A DNA stretch of 64,000 nucleotides from Owenia fusiformis (taxonomy: Eukaryota > Annelida > Polychaeta > Sabellida > Oweniidae): positions 19,829,564-19,893,563 of the forward strand of contig CAIIXF020000007.1 of NCBI GenBank assembly GCA_903813345.2, in the 5' to 3' direction. The notes below the pieces were generated by a model. It was not told the DNA's origin. It searched no databases and saw only the letters and a program-made list of their open reading frames with translations. The first letter of the stretch is position 1. Every line of letters starts with the position of its first letter. The translations under genes and the position numbers were made by a program. Below, piece by piece: positions 11,336 to 25,100 of the stretch.

Positions 11336-13064
11336 ATATATTGGGTAACGGTAACCCTACTGATTAATGCATTTTGAACCATTTTGAAGCAACCAATGTG
11401 TTCTTTAACATAATATAAAACATGTATCCACATTTCTCAAAAGGTCAATGCCTTGAGGTATAGTTATTGAAGGAATGATGAATTAAAGTATGTTATGTTA
11501 AAGAGGGATGTGGCGATAGGAAAGCACAATCAAGACCCCCCTGGGCTTTTTTGCATCTTGAGTCGTATCACATATTCCCCTATCTACTTATCAAGTCCCA
11601 ACTCTGCCACTTTATGTGCTAATTTTGTGATTGTTCTGACTGGTTGAATTATTTTCTTCAAAATTAATTATATGAAACTCGAATAAACCGGAGAAAAGCA
11701 TACGTTTTCTCATATCTGATGATTTTGAGGAATTATACTTCAACATGTGCAACAAGTACACATGTTTCTAATAATGACTCATAAGTTATTACTCTACTTA
11801 GCACTATGTTTGTTAGCAAATGATCAATGAATGACTTTCAGTACACTCACCTGACCAGATGTTTTTTAGCCATATTTAACCAACTATGCAAACTATATGA
11901 GCCTCGCTATAGGAAAACCGGTCTTATCACAAAATTTAGATTGTGCTACAGAGCCAAAAATGTGCCCAAGATTAAGAGGAAAATGTGCTAAATTCAAATC
12001 CGTCTTTTTGGTCTATATCTGCGAGGAAAAATTATAAAGACACAAGCCATGGCTCATTTGAAATGTCTCTTTTAATCAAAACATTGAAAAAATCTGTGAT
12101 AAGACTTTTCTCGTGGCCTGGCTCATATAGTTTTGAATACTTATCCCCAGCGAAAAAATTCAGGGGGATTAATAGAGAACTGCTCCATCAGAATATACAC
12201 CCATCTGTCCATCCATACATCTGCCCATTCATCTGTCTGTCCATCTGGGCAACAACTCATATATTGTTGGCACAATATCGTTTATACTTTATATGTATAA
12301 GTTCTGCTCAAAAGGCAATTTTGAAAATGTCCACCGCTAATCATTGGATTAGTTATTTAGTGTTTCGGAAAGGAATGGCGCCAAGATGATAATTCATCTC
12401 TCACCTGACTTGGCTGACCAGTGTCGGCCAATCACAAAGACTTAATCCACATGTGGTTTAAGTCTGGATCATGTGTATTGGGTGTTCCAAAAAAGTGTGC
12501 TACTTTTTGACAAGTATCTTCTCAGTAATGGATGAACCAAAACTTCTATTCATTATTTTATATCCGAGAGCATTTTGTAATATTTTCATTGCTCAGCAAG
12601 TTTGGTATATGTTAACTGATTGTCATATGAACAGATATTTTTGTGCAAAACTTTTTGAACAACCCAACTAATACTTTTGATAATACTGTTGCATAATCAA
12701 GGTTACCACAGTTACAGTATAACACACCAACAAACTTAGTTTGAACAATATAGTTATTGCAGTTTACTAATTGTCTTAGGCTTATGCTAATACATTAATA
12801 ATGAGACTTGATTAATTTCTAATAATATATTCTGATGCAGTTTATGTAACAATATAATAATACTTTAGAACATGCACTTGGCATTAAATGGCATTAGAAA
12901 TTAGAAGCTCAACTTAAATGGATAGAAAGAATTTTCAAATACCTGAATTTTAATGAGTTGTCTTTAATTTGATTGTAATACAAGGTGGATGATGTGTTTA
13001 TAAGAATACATGTACATTTTAAGCATCAAATGTGAAGATAGATAAAGTTAAAATCAGCCTGATA
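11336..13064. other. intergenic region before the fibrocystin-L-like gene
   Basis: No gene is supported. The 134-residue frame at 11985-12389 has no recognised domain and includes a CATC-rich simple tract (about 12190-12245). A small MITE lies at 12478-12668. A TATA-like TTTATAAG occurs near 12998, about 65 bp before the signal-peptide ATG at 13065, and is the best but weak promoter candidate. Confidence 0.5.
12478..12668. mobile_element. small mariner-type MITE
   Basis: The left end TTGGGTGTTCCAAAAAAGTG and the right end (reverse complement GTTGGGTTGTTCAAAAAGTT) form imperfect inverted repeats, each bordered by TA (12476-12477, 12669-12670). The 191-bp element is non-coding and related in its GGGTGTTC terminus to other MITEs in the window. 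Confidence 0.5.
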
Positions 13065-13122
13065 ATGGATATATTCTATTTAACACTCCTGCTGCTGATC
13101 AGTATTTCAACAACAGAATCAG
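13065..13122 (+). CDS. exon 1: signal peptide
   Basis: ATG at 13065 opens MDIFYLTLLLLISISTTES, a short N-region followed by a hydrophobic core, a classical secretory signal. The donor is AG|GTACTG at 13123, leaving phase 1. The next supported exon is at 16035, also phase 1. This start was chosen because it is the only signal-peptide-like frame upstream with a donor in the needed phase. Confidence 0.72.
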
Positions 13123-16100
13123 GTACTGCTTGTGTTTTTTAGTTGTTAATTATGGAAAACTGAGATTGCACTGTGTAACTCCCAAAATCTCTAAATGAGG
13201 GAATATGTTGCTTTTGAGCTTTTTTATGGTAGCAGGTTCTTTGATCTTTCTTGACTCTTTGTTGTTCTCATAGCAATGACGCATTGTATTGGTCACTATA
13301 GTAATATACAAAAACTAAATAGCTAATTGCTACAAGAAAAAAATAGAAAAATACACGTCATTATTGTCATTGTATAAAATTGTGACCAAATATAGGAATA
13401 TCAGTTTGATGCATCAGCTGTACATTTACAATCTGATTGTTCGGATAATGAAAAGGACATCTCAAAATGTAAAATTACATAAAAAATTTTGAGACATCAG
13501 GTTTTTAAGTTTTTACTTAATTTTCATGACCAAACAGATTTTTGGGTAACTAGTGCAATAATTTGCTTTACAATCCTACATTCATATAGTGTAGCGTTCA
13601 TCTTTACTTTTTTAGCATTTTTATGGAAAGAATACATGTAACATTATTAACTTATTTGATTGTTGTTTACATTGTTCGACTAATGGTTTTATTTAGTCCT
13701 ATATTGTATTTGTCATATCAAAATTCAAGAATATGTTTCCATGGGATTTAATATTATGAATTCAAGAATGGCAAGCATTTATATGGGATTTGATATGACG
13801 AATCCAAATGTGACACGCTTTACAAGGCAAGTGATTTTGGACAGTAATATCTTTCACAATGAGTACTTTCTGGCCATAAATACTGTGGTTAAGTTTTTAT
13901 GAAAATAATAGATCAAAAATTTCTCATCTTTACTTTATTAAGAACTTCTGAAAGGGGGATGGGTATTGAAAAAAAGACATATCCCATGTTATTTTCCCAA
14001 AGGAAAAACTCATGCTATCCATTGTTCTCAGCATAATTTTGGTCATCTAAAATTGATATTTTCAAAACTAGACTTTCAATAACATTCTACTTTTGAAGTT
14101 TTAGAGCCCTTGTTGAATTATCACATCATGAAATAAAAATCAGAAAAAGAAAATCCTCTTTTGAAAAAGAATGTTGACATGGGGTCCCTATTCTAAATTT
14201 TTGTCGTACCTAAAAAAAGGTACATTTTTTAAGTTTTTGAATAAATCTTGTCAATCACCATTCCTGGAAAACCAGAATTATTTCAAATTTTTGCACATTT
14301 CCATGTTAAGAACATTTTTTCCGCCAACCTGCTTTCTGGCCCAACAAGCCCACACTGCTATGATGATAATACCCTGTTGTCATGTTGCTATGGTAACCAG
14401 ACACCTATATTGCTGGTCAAATTTATTGCTTATTTTTACACAAAATGAAACTACTATATATGGGGTGGCTGTGGCCAAATATGAACAATATTCATAAAGT
14501 ATTAAGATTTTTAGAGCACACCGTTCAGAACTTTTGGATCAACCCTCGTATTATCATCATAGCTACCGTCCCCAATGGTTTGCTCATTTTAAATGTCAGT
14601 TTATGCTTATTCTCACATTTATGCTTATATAATATGTGTTTTAATAAGGTCATTTTTATTGTAGATAATATTTTTCATTGCTCTTTTGGGTACTTAATAT
14701 GTCTTAATATGTACTACATGTACCTATTCATTTCAGAAGTTAGTGTGGCACTTTTATTTACATACCATAATTTTAAGGTTATGTCTGCACATATAGATTT
14801 TTCTAGATCGCATGCAAGTTAAATATAACTGGATAATTTATGAATAAAATAGGTTGCAAATTAAATATTTGATGTAAGCAAAATTAGAATCACTTAACAT
14901 AATTCTTAGTTAACCTTTTAAAAACTGACATTTGTATACTCCTTCATTCAGATAATTTTGATGTGCCTGACACATATTTAAATTTTGAATATAAATATCT
15001 ATTTTGACAAGAAAATAAGTTGAACTATTAAAAATATGTATGCAGGAGAATACAAGTAGTTAAACTTAACCATTTCATTCATATATTCATGATTAATTTT
15101 TTGTATTTTACCTTTGTTTTGATTCCACTTCTGGTAGGGGTTTATTCAGGTAATGCTTATTTATTTAACAATTCTTTTTCTTTTTATTATATATATATAC
15201 TGTATATGTTCTATACCATTTATCATTTAAAAAACATTGAATTTTTTATATAATTTTTTCTTTTAATTTCAAAGAATAATGTTAAAATGTTAAAATAATG
15301 TTAAATCAATTGCAAAAAACAATTTTCATTGAATCTTATTTGATAAAGAAATCTTGAAAAGTTTAAAATGACTTTAATCAAACATACATCACCCTGTGAG
15401 CCAAATATGGTACTCTTTGTGATAATAACCCCAGTGCACTCAGTATTACATATTACATATATAGAAATTACTTGAAGATTGTCTAATTACACAATCAGTA
15501 ATATATTGAACAATATCAAGTGAATTATTGATGTTGCATGAAGTCATTGGAAATATTGATAATTATTACTACATAATTTGTTTGGTCAATCAAACCACAT
15601 ATAAAATAGCATAAACAACAATTTTATTAGTTTGTTTTCAAGTTTGCTTATTAAGTCTCATCAAAATAAGATAAAAAATGAGCTAACAAGAAACATTGCC
15701 CATGTCACCTACGCAAAACTCTGATAAATATTTATCTTATTAAGGTAAATACTGTTGTTTTTTTGGTTTCATCATTATTATTTTCTTCTTGGCATATTTC
15801 AGATGATTATATATGTTATATGTGTTTGTAATTGCTTTTTCCATTGTTTTTTTCCAATATTTACATTGTCTTTCACAATCTTTACATTGTTTTTCATAAG
15901 TATTAATTTGTTTTCCCAATATTTTAATTATTCTGCAGAACAAACACATCATTTTGCTGAGGATATTTCTATTTTATGAAAAAGTACATGTATTATATCA
16001 TAAAAACCTGAACATAACATATATTTCATTTCAGTTTTTAAAGATGATTGCTTAAGTCGTCACAATGAGTTACGTGTGGAGCACACAGACACTCCCCTCA

Positions 16101-19100
16101 TGTCCTATGATGACACTATAGCAACACAGGCCCAAGCTTATGCTCAAGACCTTGCAGATCGGGATGCATTTGAACATTCGGGAGTGTCAGGTTTTGGAGA
16201 GAATCTCTACATTGTGTCAAGTTCTCGGAGTATCTCTGGTGATCATTGCAGAGCTGCCACTCAGGCATGGTATGTTAAATCATTTTCACAATTACAAATT
16301 GAATCGTTTTTACATGATTTTATAATAATGCATTATTTGTACACTACAAAGTGGTTACAAAACCATTTTGCCATGGACATGTGATCACTCAATACTGATA
16401 ATACAAGCATCAGTAAAACCATATGCGTTCATACCCATTATGAAATAATTAAACCTCTCCTTTTCTTGTCAGGTATGATGAGATCAGCCTTTATGACTAT
16501 GATAACCATGGCTTCAAGTCTGAAACTGGACATTTTACACAGGTACTGTATTTACAGTATATAGCTCATAATACTGTTTGCATCTTCAGTTAGCATCATT
16601 GGTATCACCAGAAATATTATCATTAGCAATATTGTTGTTGTCAACTTTTATAATCAGAATGCTTGTGTTCTTGTTTTACCATTTTATTTAATGATTAAAA
16701 GTTTCAACATTAGCATTAATTTCATTAAAATCAACAGCATTAATAATATATTTGTGATTGAATTACATATTGGCATCAATTTATGAAAATAATGTGTTGC
16801 TCTGGTTTACGCATAAGCCAAGAATGACTACCTTTAGTTCAATGCTACCCTTTGTTCTAAATTCTACTTTTCTATTCACTGGCGGATTAGGGGGGGGGGG
16901 GCCTGGGGGCCCGGGCCCCCCCCCTTGGGTGGGCCCAGAAAAAAAAATTGGTCACAAAAAAAATTTTGGGCCAAAAAAGAAGGCCCCCCAAAAAGTCGGC
17001 CTTTTTGGTCATTACTTGGCCTTTTAAGGCCTTATTTTTTAAATTCAGGCCAAATTTTGAAGAAAATGGGCCTCAAAATTTCAAAATTTTTCCGCCCAAG
17101 CGCGGACGTTTTTTTCTCTGACCTGAAATTTGGGCCCCCCCCTTGTTGGTTCCCAGATCCGCCCCTGCTATTGGTTTACACTCAGCAACTTAACTCTCGT
17201 TCTATTTCAGCAACTGCTAACTAAATGATCAATCTCATTGGTACTTCAAAATGATAAAAATATGTTATAGAATATTGACATTACTCGCATACGGATTATT
17301 GGCATCACATATATTTTGTTAATATTATTTTTTATTGCCATTATTTATCACAGGCTAGATAGTAATTAAATGAGCAATTGGTGATTTGTTCTTATTTGTA
17401 GGTGATTTGGAAGGGGACTCTGCAGTTGGGATGTGGAGAGGTCAAGTATCAGTCACCAAATGGCCAGTTCAAATCTGTAGTAGTGTGCCAGTATAAGAGT
17501 CCAGGCAATGTCAAAGGGCGCTTTCCACAGAATGTTCTACCTCTAAAACCAAGTTAGTTTTCATTGTGCTGCACATTATTTTGAAAGCAAAAATCTGTGA
17601 AATCAATAGCCAGATTAACCATTTTGTTCATTATTATATCTATATTGCATATTTCCTATAAAAAACTGCCATAAATGTTTTTAACTTTTTCAGTCAATGA
17701 ACTGTATATTTAAATGTATTAAACTGGAAAAAAAGAAAGAAAAAAACAACATCCAGATATGATACTGTTTAAGAAAAAGTTGGAGGGCTTTTCTCCTTTT
17801 TTGGTCATTGCATATTCACATAATCAAACTAGATATGACATATGGTCACCATTGAAAACTCTGATTACCACTAGCTGTTTTAGAAGATTGAAAAATTGGA
17901 AGTGATGTGTTGATGTTTTCCCATTTTTAATTTTTCTTTCTGGAAAACAATAGCTTATTTAATCTTTTGAGCTATTGGTCAATATTTTTTTAATTTAAAT
18001 CTGTATTAACCATCCTAATTTTACCATTGAAGTACTCCTTGGATACCATTTTAACACTGTTTCATATCTTTAGCCGCAGCTGTACACTACATGACTCCTC
18101 ACATTGGTGGACTTAATGGAGAGACCAGAATAACCATATTTGGACGAGGTAATTAAACTGATTCTTAAGGACAGTTGAGCAATGTGTGTATGTGAAGGGA
18201 ATATCTAAGCACAAGTGCCAAAGGGGAAAAAAGGTTAGGGTGCTTCCTCTGGTGTGTCTGAGCGTTAACATCAGCTGCCTCTAGTCAGATCGACTAACAA
18301 AACAACCTTTTTTTGGGGTTGTCGAGTTGGCCGAGAGGGCTTGGGCGCCGACGCATTCAGACTAGGCGATTGGGCGCCATAACCACGAGGTTGCGAGTTC
18401 GAGAGGCGTGTCCCCCTTGCGTTTATTCATTTGTACAGCATCATGGCATTGATCTAATATTTTTTTTGTCTATATCTGTCAATCATTTATATAAAATGAC
18501 ATAAAAAATGAATAAAAAAGTCGCATATTAAAAAATACATAAGGCAATGGAATATTTGTTGGCCCAACTATAGTATAAAAGAATTTAATTTATTTTTATA
18601 GTATACAAATAAAATTGAATATTGTATGTTTATATGTTTAGTTGACATTGCTGCTGCTCCATACTTATTCAGTTGATGATTTTGAATATATCTGATTTCA
18701 GGATTTGCCAAGAACCAGTTTAACTTTGACAAAGGCAATGAACATGTTGGGAATTCTGTTACATTTGTGTCCCAGAAGACCTCATACCCATGTAGAATTC
18801 ACAAAGATGGGAGCAATGAGAAACAGATACAATGCTATACACAGTGAGTAGGCATCTATGTCCCTGGGATTTTAGGTTGGGAGGGCACTGCTATTGAATG
18901 GGAGGCAAAAGGGAGAAATCCAGTTAACCCTTTGTTCCTTTTTTCACTAAAATTTCCATTTTAATATACATAATTTTTCCATATATTATATCTTTAATTA
19001 TCCACGCATTATTCATGACTTTTTTTAAATTTACAGAGCCATGCCCCATGGATTTTACTATGTCAGAGTCGCTATTGATGGTGTCATGATCCCGAACAGT

Positions 19101-22100
19101 AAGTTATGCAACAACCGGCCCAATGGTTACCATTGTAGATTCCTAACTTACAAATGGCACACTCCATTGATTGATAGACTGACTCCCAGGTCTGGACCCC
19201 CAGGTATGTGAAATAAAGTTTGTTAGAAAATAGGTCTAAACTTATGTTTTCAGAAGCCATTTTTCTGATTATTTATTAAAAATTTGAATATGTGTAGTAT
19301 AAATTGGGAATTACTGAATGTTATGTAACTTTTTAAAGCTCTTATACCCATTATTATGTTCATGGGACGCTTTATTCCATATAAACCTCATAAAAAGTGG
19401 TGTAAACATGTTATGTTATGAACATGTTTTGTTATGTTTTCATTTCTTGTTGACTCGGAGATATATTAATACACAATTAGTGTTAATCTGAGAAGACCAC
19501 TTCTTTTCTATTATTATCCTGATAATGTTATTTTTCACATCTAGGCACCATTGTTGATATGAGAACTCTCATGTTCACTGTTATTTTTCACATCTAGGCA
19601 CCATTGTTGATATGAGGACTCTCATGTTCACTGTTATTTTTCACATCTAGGCACCATTGTTGATATGAGGACTCTCATGTTCACTGTTATTTTTCACATC
19701 TAGGCACCATTGTTGATATGAGGACTCTCATGTTCACTGTTATTTTTCACATCTAGGCACCATTGTTGATATGAGGACTCTCATGTTCACTGTTATTTTT
19801 CACATCTAGGCACCATTGTTGATATGAGGACTCTCATGTTCACTGTTATTTTTCACATCTAGGCACCATTGTTGATATGCGGACTCTCATGTTCACTGAT
19901 CGCTATGGCAGCAATGATGAGAAGAGCAGTAATGGGAAAACAACCGACATCAAAAGGGTCTATTTTGGCGGTCAGAAATGTGAGCTTAGAAAACGGGATA
20001 ATGTTACTGGAGAGTTAACGGATGAATTGTGAGTAGGAGAGTGGAAATGATAAAGGTCCCAAGGAATAATATTTATTAATGGTCCTTTCTCCACAGCATT
20101 TTACACTTATACCTTAATACTATATTTATCATGTTTTAAGAGACCAAATGTCTGACTGATATTTTACTTTCATGAATAAACTAATTATAGTTGCACCAGC
20201 TACCTTAATGATAGCTTAGAATTGTGAAAACCAGCATAACAGGGCAATATGATATGATATACGATAGTTTTCTCCTTTCAATCTTAGTCTCATGACCTCA
20301 TTCTTGTAGACATGGTCTGTTCCTGGATGACCCAGATGGTGATGGTGTCTCTACTTCAGATTGGGGTCACCTCAAGTGTCAGATGGAAGGTACCTATATA
20401 GGCAGCATTAATGGTAGCATCATAGTTGGAAGTCATTATGGGAGATCTCGGACAAAGACCAATCTACTTCATGTCACTTCAAACAACAAAATAGCCATGT
20501 TCCAGACTTACGCAGGTAACATCCATGTTTTTATTATCAAGAGTATTTTATTCATCCATGCTTTCATTACATTAATTTACAGTGTGATGATTTATAGTGG
20601 TTTTATAATGAAAAAGATTGGACAATAGGCTATTGGACATTCTTAGTCCTCTTCTAGCCATGTTTTAACATTTTAGAATTGTCTTGTAGGCTTGCAAAGG
20701 TAATTCATTGAGGCCTCGACTTAAGCAGTTATGCACATACTTGATTCAAAAATCCTTTTTTCAAAACATTTGTTAAGTTATTTTAATGATTTTTTAATGT
20801 GTTTTGTTATAACTTAAAACCTAATTAAGCAAATGATACGTAATTGTCTTTTTACAATAAGCCATACAGCAGAAACACCCTTCATCAGGGTTGGAGCGAA
20901 AAGATGACCATGCTTGTAATTTTGCTTTAAAAGACTTATTACAAAAAAACGTAACACAGGGTGACACTCATTTTTAGGGTCTATTGACTGCTAAAAGTAT
21001 AAAACTGAGTGAAATTAACAAAAATTCTTCTGTATTACAGAGGTGATTGGAGTGACACCAAGTACTGGCAGCCTGGCTGGAGGAACAAAGATTACAATAT
21101 CAGGCAGGAACTTTGATGAAACAAATGCACCCGCATTAGCCGAAATATCAGGTAGGCTTTCCATAGGGTCAGGAAAAGTTTTGCAGGTCTCAAACTGTTG
21201 ATCTATTTCAAGGAGATTTTTGAAAGTTTCAGAGCCATTTCAGGGATAGAATTTCCAAAGACTAGATAAGTAGAAGTTTTCATTTTGTTTGTATCTCATT
21301 ATTAGGTGTACCATGCATGGTGGAGAATGTCACAGATACGGAAATTGTGTGCATCACTGGGTCTGAACCAGCTAACTTCACACTGTATTCAGGCAACAGA
21401 GGGATGTACAGGGAGATCTTCAACCATGCTTTAGTTCAGTTCGGTAATCTGGCTCAAGTCTTGAACTACAATGCTAGCCTAGCTGCAAGTATTGATTGGT
21501 TTGATGAGGGGTACTGGTCTGAAAATAAACGCAATGGATTCAATTCTAGAAACCGGGCATATTTTGTACCAACTGTGGATGGAGAGTATATGTTTTATGT
21601 GAAATCAGATGACCCTTCTAGGTTGTATATGAGTCCAAATGAAGATCCATCACAAAAGGTGAATATAATGGTGTTTTACAGCATAAAATTCTTAACATGG
21701 TTATAGACAGTATAACAGTACATATACTTTCACTAATATAAGTATCTGCAATACATAATGTCTCTTTGACCTTATATAAATATTTGCAATTTGCTAAAGT
21801 GTGGTTATTTTAAATGTTTGTATTTGCTTTGGTTTTAGGTAGAGATTGCTTTCTCTGACAGATATCGCAGATATTATAATCATGCAAGCCAAAAATCAGA
21901 AAGATTTACACTAAAAGCAGGCAAAAAGTAAGTTGTAACACTCTATACATGAATTCATTTATTAATTTTCAATACTTTTCAGTGTTTTTCTATTAAGAGA
22001 CATATTAATTTTGATGATGATCAACCTAGCGTGGTTTTAAAACTATGTAAGGACAAAAGCTCGTATGAAATCATAACATCACAGGTATTGGTCATGTCCA

Positions 22101-25100
22101 ATATCAAAACAATGAGCTAGGCATTTTAGTCAAAATAAAAAGCAAAATTCCTTACTATACTCCTGCCAATCCTTATAACATGTACTATTAGCAGTTAGCA
22201 ACTGTTATTACCATAGCAAAAAAAATCTTAAGCAAAACAAATTATTTGAAATTTATTATTAATTTTACATAGTTGTTTGGTGGTGACATATTGTTATAAT
22301 CGCATCTGTTTTTAGTAACTCACGCTCAGGGTTGGTATCAGAGACGTAAACAATTGTAATGTGTTACAAGGTGATCAACATTTTGTCCTGTAAAAACATA
22401 TAATCTGTTATCCCAACAAACAAAATTTGGTAGGGATATTGTAAAGCCGTATGTCCATCTTTCAGTTTTATCAGTGTATCAGTTTTTTTTCAGAAAATAA
22501 CTCAAATACTACTAAGAAACAATATATTTGTAAGAAAGTTGTATACATGTATAATCAATAAAATATATCTCATTCACATGTTGTCCATTAAAATTGGGAT
22601 TGCTCTGAAATATAATTATATTCAAATGATAGGCATTTAAGAATTGATTGCATATATTTAGTGGTGGGACTCCTATTCAAAACTGCAAGAGAAAGGAATT
22701 CCTTGGAAGAAAAATTATCTCAGTATTAGCCCAATTTTGTTTTCAAATGCATAATATCTATTTATAACATTGATATCTGACAATAAATGATAAGTTTTCT
22801 TTGTTTCTGTTTCCCAGAGCTACAAATAAATAACTAGTGACAAAACTGAAAAAATAATGAATAAAAAATGAGAATCATCGCAGTGTGAAATGTTTTCAGG
22901 TATTACTTGGAGGCTGTACAGTACGAAGGTGTTGGTGGTGAGATGGTTTCTATTGCTGTGAAAATGTACAAGACAACATTCATGAGTCACCAATCGAAAG
23001 ATGTTCATTCAGAGTTACAAGAAGTAACGATTCACGCTGACTTTGCTCTGGAACAACAGGTGCAACTATTTAATTTTTCTATTCCATGATTTCCTTTGTT
23101 AAAATTTCAGGTGGAATATTACTGATCAGGATATCATGAGGTAGTGTTTAAAAAGTATTGCTGTTTGACTGAACAATGTACAAATCATCAAAGATGAGAA
23201 AGTGTGAAAAAAAGAGAAAAGTGTGTATTATTTGATAAAATATGGCATGTTAATTAGAACTATCACGAAGAACACATGTCTATCATATATCGGAATCTCA
23301 AAGATGGGGAGGGTGGCTGAATAGAAAAATAGGTGATGGAGGCAATATTCAGACTAAAGAGATAGCACATGCATGTTAAATACTTTGGAACTTTCATTTA
23401 AAAAAATGTTTTGCCCATGGCACATATTTGACATACACATTTGATCAAGCCAATCAAATGTGTTGTACCAATGATAGTTTGAACATACAGTTTAACTTAA
23501 CAACGTAGAGAAAATAAACAGAATGTACTTTTATTGTACTTTAAACTTTTGAGGCAAAGTACTATGCCAATAACAAGTTGTTCCCTAACACCTTATGAGT
23601 ATAAATAAGCTCCATTTTCAAATATTAATATTTTTTATACTATTAGGCCTCATTATATTTTTCTATTGATTTGCAGGTTGTAGAATTAAAGAATTGGGCC
23701 AGTCAAGCCTCCATTAATGAGGTGCAGATTGTTACTGTGAAGTCTCTTGTAGGAGCAATAAGGCTTGGGATGGATGGAATATATACAGGTAAACATGTGT
23801 ATACAAGTCCATACACATATGCAGAATTTTTCTTTTCAGATATACATGTAGTTGTATTTCAAATTCAATGTTTCACTTACAAATACAATCATTGGTTGTA
23901 GCGATTTCAGGTGATAATAATCCATTTTATACTTTTGATTAGGATTTGTTGATATTGGAAGTGATGACTGTGCCAGTGTGATAGAAACTGAATTGAATAA
24001 ATTGACCACCATCAGCCCTGATTCTGTATCAGTTTCTGTGACATCCATAGATAGAAAGGTCTTCGACATCACATTCAACTCTCAGAGAGGTAAGATACCT
24101 GGCCAGAATACATATTCTGCTATTAATTTTAATATTTTTTAACCTTAACAAAGAGTTTATTTGATGAATATGTGAATATGTAATGGATTAAGCATTGCAA
24201 TCCATTGTTTAGTAATGAGACCATTCACCCAAAGTCGCATTGGAAAAAATGTTAGACTGACTGGAAAAGCAACAACATTTAACTGGTAACAATTGTTTGC
24301 AGGAACACATAGAACCAATTTTAAATATACAAAAACTCAGGCTTGTTATTTAGCCATATAGCATGGATTGGGCTTGGAGACTTTTGCACTTTGTTGTTGC
24401 ATTTTGATTGGTCATTGTATCCTATGCTTCTTATATGAAAGATATTTTTTAAATGTTGCTATGAGTGTACTGAGATGATTTTTGAAATGTTTACCTCATT
24501 TTGGGGCCTCATCAAAACCCAGTATACTTGTTTATCGTATATGACAGGTTTTTAGCATTGTAATCAGTTGCATGGCAACATGAATGCAAAGTATGCTACT
24601 GTGTATATAGGCTGAAAGTTTTACATAAAAATAGAGAAAAAAATATTTTTGTAAAACATCTATTAATGATAAAAATTTTGTATTTTTTTCAATATTTGAT
24701 CTCATTGTGGAAGAGTGGACAATTATTATTTTAAATTACTGCAATTTTTATAATTTCTGAGAAACAACCCCTGTGTATAAACATTGACAAAATAAACAGT
24801 CTAGCAACATATCTGTATTACATCATCATTGATTAGTGAGACCAATCCCTCACAAGTCACATTGCAAATACATGTGCAACTTAAAAAATGGGACTGTAGT
24901 ATGAATATATTACATCATATGTTGTAGCATGTACATATAAGTAATTAGCAGCTTATTTAGAAAATTACCTTTACCTTACCTGATTTGAGTGTGAATTTGT
25001 CTCATACTGTACATAATAGATGAGCAATGGTTTCAGAGACCATCAGCCATCTTCTTTTTCAGACTCTACTGTGATTGTGGTCATCACACTCCAATAATAA

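Noticed and set aside
11985-12389. 134-residue open frame in the intergenic region
   Set aside because: No recognised domain, contains a CATC-type simple tract, and has no supporting splice or poly(A) context.
15740-15979. Overlapping frames on both strands
   Set aside because: AT-rich low-complexity translations (poly-Lys and poly-Phe) within intron 1.
16758-17224. Pro/Gly/Lys-rich open frames
   Set aside because: They run through the GC-homopolymer MITE and are interrupted by its borders; not exons.
18320-18412. Functional tRNA-Leu/Ser gene
   Set aside because: A- and B-box-like motifs are present but the ends do not pair into an acceptor stem; a SINE or pseudogene is more likely.
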